Assembly (NCBI GenBank): GCA_024398965.1
Contig: JAKSIF010000007.1
Coordinates: forward strand, 1-64,000
Source of the DNA: Fibrobacter sp.
Lineage (GTDB): Bacteria; Fibrobacterota; Fibrobacteria; Fibrobacterales; Fibrobacteraceae
DNA: 64,000 nucleotides
Direction: 5' to 3'
Positions within the stretch are counted from its first letter, which is position 1. Every line of letters begins with the position of its first letter. Shown here in pieces: positions 60,030-64,000 of this stretch. Position numbers and translations under genes: made by a program. The notes below the pieces were generated by a model, which was not told the origin of the DNA, did not search any database, and worked only from the letters and a program-made list of their open reading frames with translations.

Positions 60030-60866
60030 TTAGCCCTTTGGTGATTGTGTGAGTTTTAAAAGCTTACGTTCCTTACGGATGCCCTTTAGAACCATCAGGA
60101 TCATGATGAACAAGGTCAGTCCAAAGATGATGGAAGACAAGGCGTGAATCTGGGGGGAGACTCCTCGCTTGAGAGAACCGTAGATATACAGCGGTAGGGT
60201 CTGAGATTCGGGACCGCTGGTAAAGAAGCTCAGGATGAAGTCGTCCAGGGACAGCGTAAATGCGAGGAGCGCGCCGGAGACGATGGCTGTAGAAAGCTGA
60301 GGCAGGATGACGCGGAACCAGGCTCCGGCGGTACTTGCGTAGAGGTCGCGGGCGGCCTCGATCTGGTCTTTGCCGATGCTTACCAGGCGGCTCTGCACCA
60401 CGAGAACCACAAAGCTGATTTCCAAGGTCACATGGGCGATGGTCATTGTCAGCATGCCCGGGTCGAAGATGCTTGTCCAACTGCGGAAAAGGGCGAATAC
60501 GGAAACTAGGGCGATGGCCATCAAAATATCGGGCGTCACCACAGGAACGTTGATGCTCATGTCGTAGAAGTAACCCATCTTCTTGCCCCAGGGCGTACGA
60601 TGGATGCCGATAGCGAGGAGGGTTCCAAGAACGGTTGCAATCAAGGTGCTGACTACAGCGAGAATCAAGGTGTTGACCGTGGTTGTTTGCACCATGGCGT
60701 TACTTGCAAGTCCTGTGTACCAGTCCAGGGTAAAACCGCCCCAGCTTTGGCCGTGCTTGCTGGCGTTAAAGCTTTGTTCTACCACAATGAACATGGGCAG
60801 GTACAGAAGTACAAAGCCGATGATGGCAAGGACTGTTGCGAAAATGGGAAGTTTGCGCTTAGACAA
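60030..60866 (-). CDS. potC: spermidine/putrescine ABC transporter permease
   Basis: 278 residues with six membrane segments. The permease EAA-type loop for ATPase contact appears in EAARDLYASTAGAWFRVILP (about 171-190). Its start overlaps the potB end by 8 nt. It works as one half of the membrane pore with PotB. Confidence 0.92.
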   Translation of the reverse strand: MSKRKLPIFATVLAIIGFVLLYLPMFIVVEQSFNASKHGQSWGGFTLDWYTGLASNAMVQTTTVNTLILAVVSTLIATVLGTLLAIGIHRTPWGKKMGYFYDMSINVPVVTPDILMAIALVSVFALFRSWTSIFDPGMLTMTIAHVTLEISFVVLVVQSRLVSIGKDQIEAARDLYASTAGAWFRVILPQLSTAIVSGALLAFTLSLDDFILSFFTSGPESQTLPLYIYGSLKRGVSPQIHALSSIIFGLTLFIMILMVLKGIRKERKLLKLTQSPKG

Positions 60867-61758
60867 AGTTCTTTCCTCCCACTCGCTGGAAAATAATCAG
60901 GCTTACCACGCTGCAGATGATGAGCACGGTTCCCAGCATAGCACCGAAGGGCCAGTCCATGGCGGAGCCGAACTGCTGCTGGATCAAGTTGCCGATAAGC
61001 ATGTACTTGCCGCCGCCAAGCAGGTCGCTGATGACGTACATGCCAAGGCTAGGTACCAAGGTCAGGATGACGCTAGCAATAATTCCTGGCATCATCTGGG
61101 AAAGCACTCCGTGATAGAAGGTGCGGATGGGGCCTGCGTACAGGTCGCGGCTTGCTTCTACGATACCCCAGTCCAAACGTTCGACGCTGGTGTAGAGGGG
61201 GAGTACCGCAAAAGGAAGCATGGAACTGACCATGCCGATGTAGACAGCAAAGCTACCGGGATATAAGGAATCTCCGGCTCCAATGAGGCCGAAAAACCTG
61301 GCGATGTCAGCAGGGAACATGTCTGGCCCAAGCAAGGTCATCCAGGCGGATGTACGGATTACCAGATTGGTGCAGCTGGGGACCATGATGAGGGCGAACA
61401 GGAATGCCCGCATGGACTTGCCGTGATTGGCAATCCAGAATGCCATGGGAAGACCGAAGGCTACACAGAGAACCGTAGTGATGACCGCAATCTTGAGGCT
61501 GCGCCAAAGAATGAGCAAGTTGTCGGGAGACCAGCCGAAGGAACTGAAACCAATTAAGCGTTTGACATTCTCGATGGAAAAGTCCCAGTTGATGCTTCCG
61601 TAGGAGCCTCGCTGGGCAAAAGCAAGAACCATGAGGAAAATGGTCGGTAGTAGCAGGAAAACTAGGAGCCACAGCATGCCAGGACCTGTGAGCAGGACGC
61701 CGAATTTGCGCATGCGGGCGCGGGTGGTGAGCTTACCTTCAAAAACCTCGGTTGTCAT
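60859..61758 (-). CDS. potB: spermidine/putrescine ABC transporter permease
   Basis: 299 residues with six membrane segments and the contact loop VEASRDLYAGPIRTFYHGVL (about 195-214). An N-terminal ~35-residue basic extension precedes the first helix. It overlaps potC by 8 nt. A tRNA-Thr gene with its own terminator lies between it and potA, so potBCD is probably transcribed from a separate promoter. Confidence 0.92.
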   Translation of the reverse strand: MTTEVFEGKLTTRARMRKFGVLLTGPGMLWLLVFLLLPTIFLMVLAFAQRGSYGSINWDFSIENVKRLIGFSSFGWSPDNLLILWRSLKIAVITTVLCVAFGLPMAFWIANHGKSMRAFLFALIMVPSCTNLVIRTSAWMTLLGPDMFPADIARFFGLIGAGDSLYPGSFAVYIGMVSSMLPFAVLPLYTSVERLDWGIVEASRDLYAGPIRTFYHGVLSQMMPGIIASVILTLVPSLGMYVISDLLGGGKYMLIGNLIQQQFGSAMDWPFGAMLGTVLIICSVVSLIIFQRVGGKNFV

Positions 61759-61811
61759 GCAAAAAATTTAGAAAGATTCTTGCTTGTAGCTGGAGGTGGG
61801 GTTGCTTACAA

Positions 61812-61841
61812 AAACAAAAAATCCCTGCTTTTAGCAGGGAC
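61812..61841 (-). terminator. terminator of tRNA-Thr
   Basis: TCCCTGC/GCAGGGA stem (61822-61840); on the - strand it is followed by TTTTTTGTTTTT. Confidence 0.85.
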
Positions 61842-61850
61842 TTTTCGTAG

Positions 61851-61922
<72 letters not shown>

Positions 61923-61986
61923 TTTTCTTAGGTGCGCCCAAAGATAGTTTAAGTTTAATCCTTTTGCAAGGGATTTTGTAAAAAGA

Positions 61987-63084
61987 TTAATCGTCAAGAA
62001 CCTGCAGGTACTGCGGTTCCATATAAAGCTTGACCTGGTCGCCCGGGTTGTAAATTTCGTCGGGGTCGGTCATCACACGAAGCTTGAGGCTTTCTGCATT
62101 GCCTACGCCGGGAAGTTCTGCAATCAGCTCCCAGTAGTCGCCACGGAAAATACGTTCCAGAATGCGGGCGTCAAAGACGTTGTTCTCGAAGGATTCGCCG
62201 GCGGTGCAAACGTGGATGTCTTCCATACGGATGGCGATGCCGCCGCAGGATTTGCCTACATTGTCGCCTTCGGATGATACTGCCCATTGAGGGTCTTTTT
62301 CCAGAACCAGTTCGCCAAAGGCTACCTTTGCTAGTTTGTCTGCAACGCGCTCGCTTTCGAGGATGTTGCATTCGCCCATGAAGGTTGCCACAAAGCGGTT
62401 TACCGGATGTTCGTAAACATCTTCGGGAGTGCCGTCCTGAACGATGGCGCCCTTGTACATCACCAGCACGCGGTCGCTAACGGCGATGGCTTCGTCCTGG
62501 TCGTGGGTCACCATGATGAAGGTGGTGTCCGTCTTCTTCTGGACTTCCTTCAGTTCCACCTGGAGCTTCTTGCGGAGGTTTGCATCCAATGCGGAAAGGG
62601 GTTCGTCCAGCAACAGAATGTCGGGCTCGTTCACCAGGGCGCGGGCGAGAGCCACACGCTGCTTCTGACCGCCGCTCAAGGTTGCGGGCATTTCGTTCTT
62701 CAGGTCGGTGATGTTCACCATTTCCATCATGGCGTTTACACGCTTCTCGATTTCGTCTTTGGGAACCTTGTGGCTCTTGAGACCGAAGGCGATGTTGTTG
62801 AAAACGTTTAGATGGGGGAACAGGGCGTAACTCTGGAACACCGTATTGATGGGACGGTGCGCCGGAGACTTGTTGGAGATGACTTCGCCACTGAGAATCA
62901 CTTCGCCTGCGTCGGCCTTTTCGAAGCCTGCGATAATGCGAAGAAGCGTGGTCTTTCCGCAGCCGGAAGGACCAAGCAAGGTAACGAACTGACCGTCCTT
63001 GATGAATACGTCAATTCCCTTGAGCACGGCCTTTTCGCCGAAGCTCTTGGAAACATTCTTAACCTGAAGATCGAAAGATTTCAT
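61987..63084 (-). CDS. potA: spermidine/putrescine ABC transporter ATPase
   Basis: 365 residues. Walker A GPSGCGKTTLL (about 38-48), Q loop TVFQSYALFPHL, ABC signature LSGGQKQRVALARAL (about 137-151) and Walker B ILLLDEPLSAL, then the H loop VTHDQDEA. The C-terminal TOBE domain (about 240-365) is regulatory. A heptamer array begins 2 nt upstream of its start codon, leaving no conventional ribosome site. Confidence 0.93.
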   Translation of the reverse strand: MKSFDLQVKNVSKSFGEKAVLKGIDVFIKDGQFVTLLGPSGCGKTTLLRIIAGFEKADAGEVILSGEVISNKSPAHRPINTVFQSYALFPHLNVFNNIAFGLKSHKVPKDEIEKRVNAMMEMVNITDLKNEMPATLSGGQKQRVALARALVNEPDILLLDEPLSALDANLRKKLQVELKEVQKKTDTTFIMVTHDQDEAIAVSDRVLVMYKGAIVQDGTPEDVYEHPVNRFVATFMGECNILESERVADKLAKVAFGELVLEKDPQWAVSSEGDNVGKSCGGIAIRMEDIHVCTAGESFENNVFDARILERIFRGDYWELIAELPGVGNAESLKLRVMTDPDEIYNPGDQVKLYMEPQYLQVLDD

Positions 63085-63085
63085 A

Positions 63086-63185
63086 TTTGAGTTGTGAGTT
63101 TTGAGTTATGAGCTATGAGTCTTAAAAAGCGCGGCTACGCCGCCAAACAAAAACTCAAAGCTCAAGTCTCATTGCTCACTGCTAG
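63086..63185. repeat. heptamer-array element between aminotransferase and potA
   Basis: Left array: TTTGAGT, TGTGAGT, TTTGAGT, TATGAGC, TATGAGT (63086-63120). Centre: hairpin GCGGC-tac-GCCGC. Right array: AAACTCA, AAGCTCA, AGTCTCA, TTGCTCA, CTGCTAG (63151-63185), complementary in style to the left array. The last unit contains the aminotransferase stop codon (63182-63184). Confidence 0.85.
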
Positions 63186-64000
63186 CTATGCAAGTACTCG
63201 ATGATGGCGTCGTGGATGGTGGTGAACACGCTGCGCAGTTCCTTTTCATCTTCTTCAAGGAGGGTCACGCGGAAGCCCTTGAGGTCGGTGCTGAAACTGG
63301 TGCTCGGCACCACGCAGATTCCCTTGGCGCCCAACAGGTAGTACACGAAGCGGTAGTCCAGGTTGTCGGTCTTGGAGCACCATTCTTCAACCTTGGCCTT
63401 GATCAGCGGATTGTCAATCTTCATGGTCTGGTGGTTGTTCAGAACACCTTCACGGAAGATGATGGTGTTGTAGAATGCACCGTAGGTGGGGTTGAAGTAA
63501 AGTTCGGGAATGTCGCTCAAGATTTCGTTGATGATAGCGGAGCGGCGGCCGATCTTTTCGTTCAAAGCCTGGCGGTGTTCCATGAAGCGAGGATCGCCCA
63601 GTACGCGAGGAATGGTCATCTGGGGAAGCGTTGTGGAGCAAACTTCCACCATCTTGGCGTTGTCCAAAGCGCGGCAGAAGGCGTCGAACTGTTCGTCCTT
63701 GTCGCGGTTGTAGTATTCAACCCATCCGCAACGAGCACCCGGCCACGGGTATTCCTTGGAAATGCCCTTCATGGCAATAGCCGGAACGTCGCCGATGTAT
63801 TCGGCCAGGGCGTAGGCGTGAGCTCCATTGTAGGTAATCTTGTTGTAGATTTCGTCGCAGATGATGAAGAGGTTGTAACGCTTGGCGATATCAACGATCT
63901 TCTTCAAGATTTCCAGGGGGTACACCATGCCGGTGGGATTATCCGGGTTGAGAACCAGGATGCCTGCGATGCTGGGGTTGTACTTCACCTTATTTTCCAG
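63182..64000 (-). CDS. pyridoxal-phosphate aminotransferase, partial at right edge
   Basis: The C-terminal ~272 residues of an aspartate-aminotransferase-fold enzyme; the N-terminus lies beyond the window. Visible are LVLNPDNPTGMVYPLEIL (substrate/PLP Asn), FIICDEIYNKITYNG (PLP Asp and Tyr), AMKGISKEYPWPGARCGW (Schiff-base Lys in the SKEY context) and the C-terminal FRVTLLEEDEKEL Arg. The SKEYPWPGARCGW form is typical of alanine/aspartate-type aminotransferases, but the substrate is not certain. The stop codon lies in a heptamer array. Confidence 0.88.
   Translation of the reverse strand: MENKVKYNPSIAGILVLNPDNPTGMVYPLEILKKIVDIAKRYNLFIICDEIYNKITYNGAHAYALAEYIGDVPAIAMKGISKEYPWPGARCGWVEYYNRDKDEQFDAFCRALDNAKMVEVCSTTLPQMTIPRVLGDPRFMEHRQALNEKIGRRSAIINEILSDIPELYFNPTYGAFYNTIIFREGVLNNHQTMKIDNPLIKAKVEEWCSKTDNLDYRFVYYLLGAKGICVVPSTSFSTDLKGFRVTLLEEDEKELRSVFTTIHDAIIEYLHS

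Overview
The window looks like chromosomal DNA of a Fibrobacter-like bacterium (phylum Fibrobacterota). This is an inference from gene content: large secreted beta-helix proteins with a type IX secretion-like C-terminus, type III glutamine synthetase, the futalosine menaquinone enzyme MqnE, FecR/LPP20 lipoprotein sets, and strongly biased codon use that leaves very long empty frames opposite conserved genes. No marker gene proves the taxon.

Layout. 1-13.2 kb is accessory: two paralogous surface proteins (the first truncated at its 5' end) whose last ~460 bp are exactly duplicated, each followed by two tiny tandem peptide genes; two zeta-type toxin modules; a PIN toxin module; a transposase remnant; a DUF4143 ATPase; and a nucleotidyltransferase. 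13.3-28.8 kb is a nitrogen and glutamine block: carB-carA, pyrG, glnA (type III) and divergent gltB-gltD. Three genes here (pyrG, glnA, gltB) have near-perfect sigma-54 -24/-12 promoters, accompanied by TTACA-N5-TGTAA palindromes that could bind a shared activator. 29-37 kb holds a DJ-1 family gene, an isolated sufB, an NSS transporter and a FecR lipoprotein operon. 37-44.7 kb holds topB and a partner-switching phosphosignalling set (STAS, PP2C phosphatase, kinase) beside a MATE transporter fused to a kinase-like domain. 44.7-48.7 kb has leuA behind a leucine-rich leader peptide and attenuator, plus an aminotransferase. 48.7-58.8 kb has mqnE, a second FecR/LPP20 set, an initiator tRNA, a pgsA-like gene, recN, trmB, a metallo-hydrolase and exonuclease III. 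58.9-63.1 kb is the polyamine ABC transporter potABCD, split by a tRNA-Thr gene; a partial aminotransferase reaches the right edge.

The least expected structural signal is a family of intergenic elements built from degenerate 7-nt units, usually as two inverted arrays, several around a stem-loop. Their arrays run into the last codons of carA, trmB, potD and the final aminotransferase, so those stop codons lie inside the arrays. One further array sits inside a reading frame. Other unexplained structures are three 36-bp palindromes of identical geometry upstream of the DJ-1 gene, three ~35-bp direct repeats upstream of the ATPase gene, and a conserved-head/variable-tail peptide family after the surface proteins.
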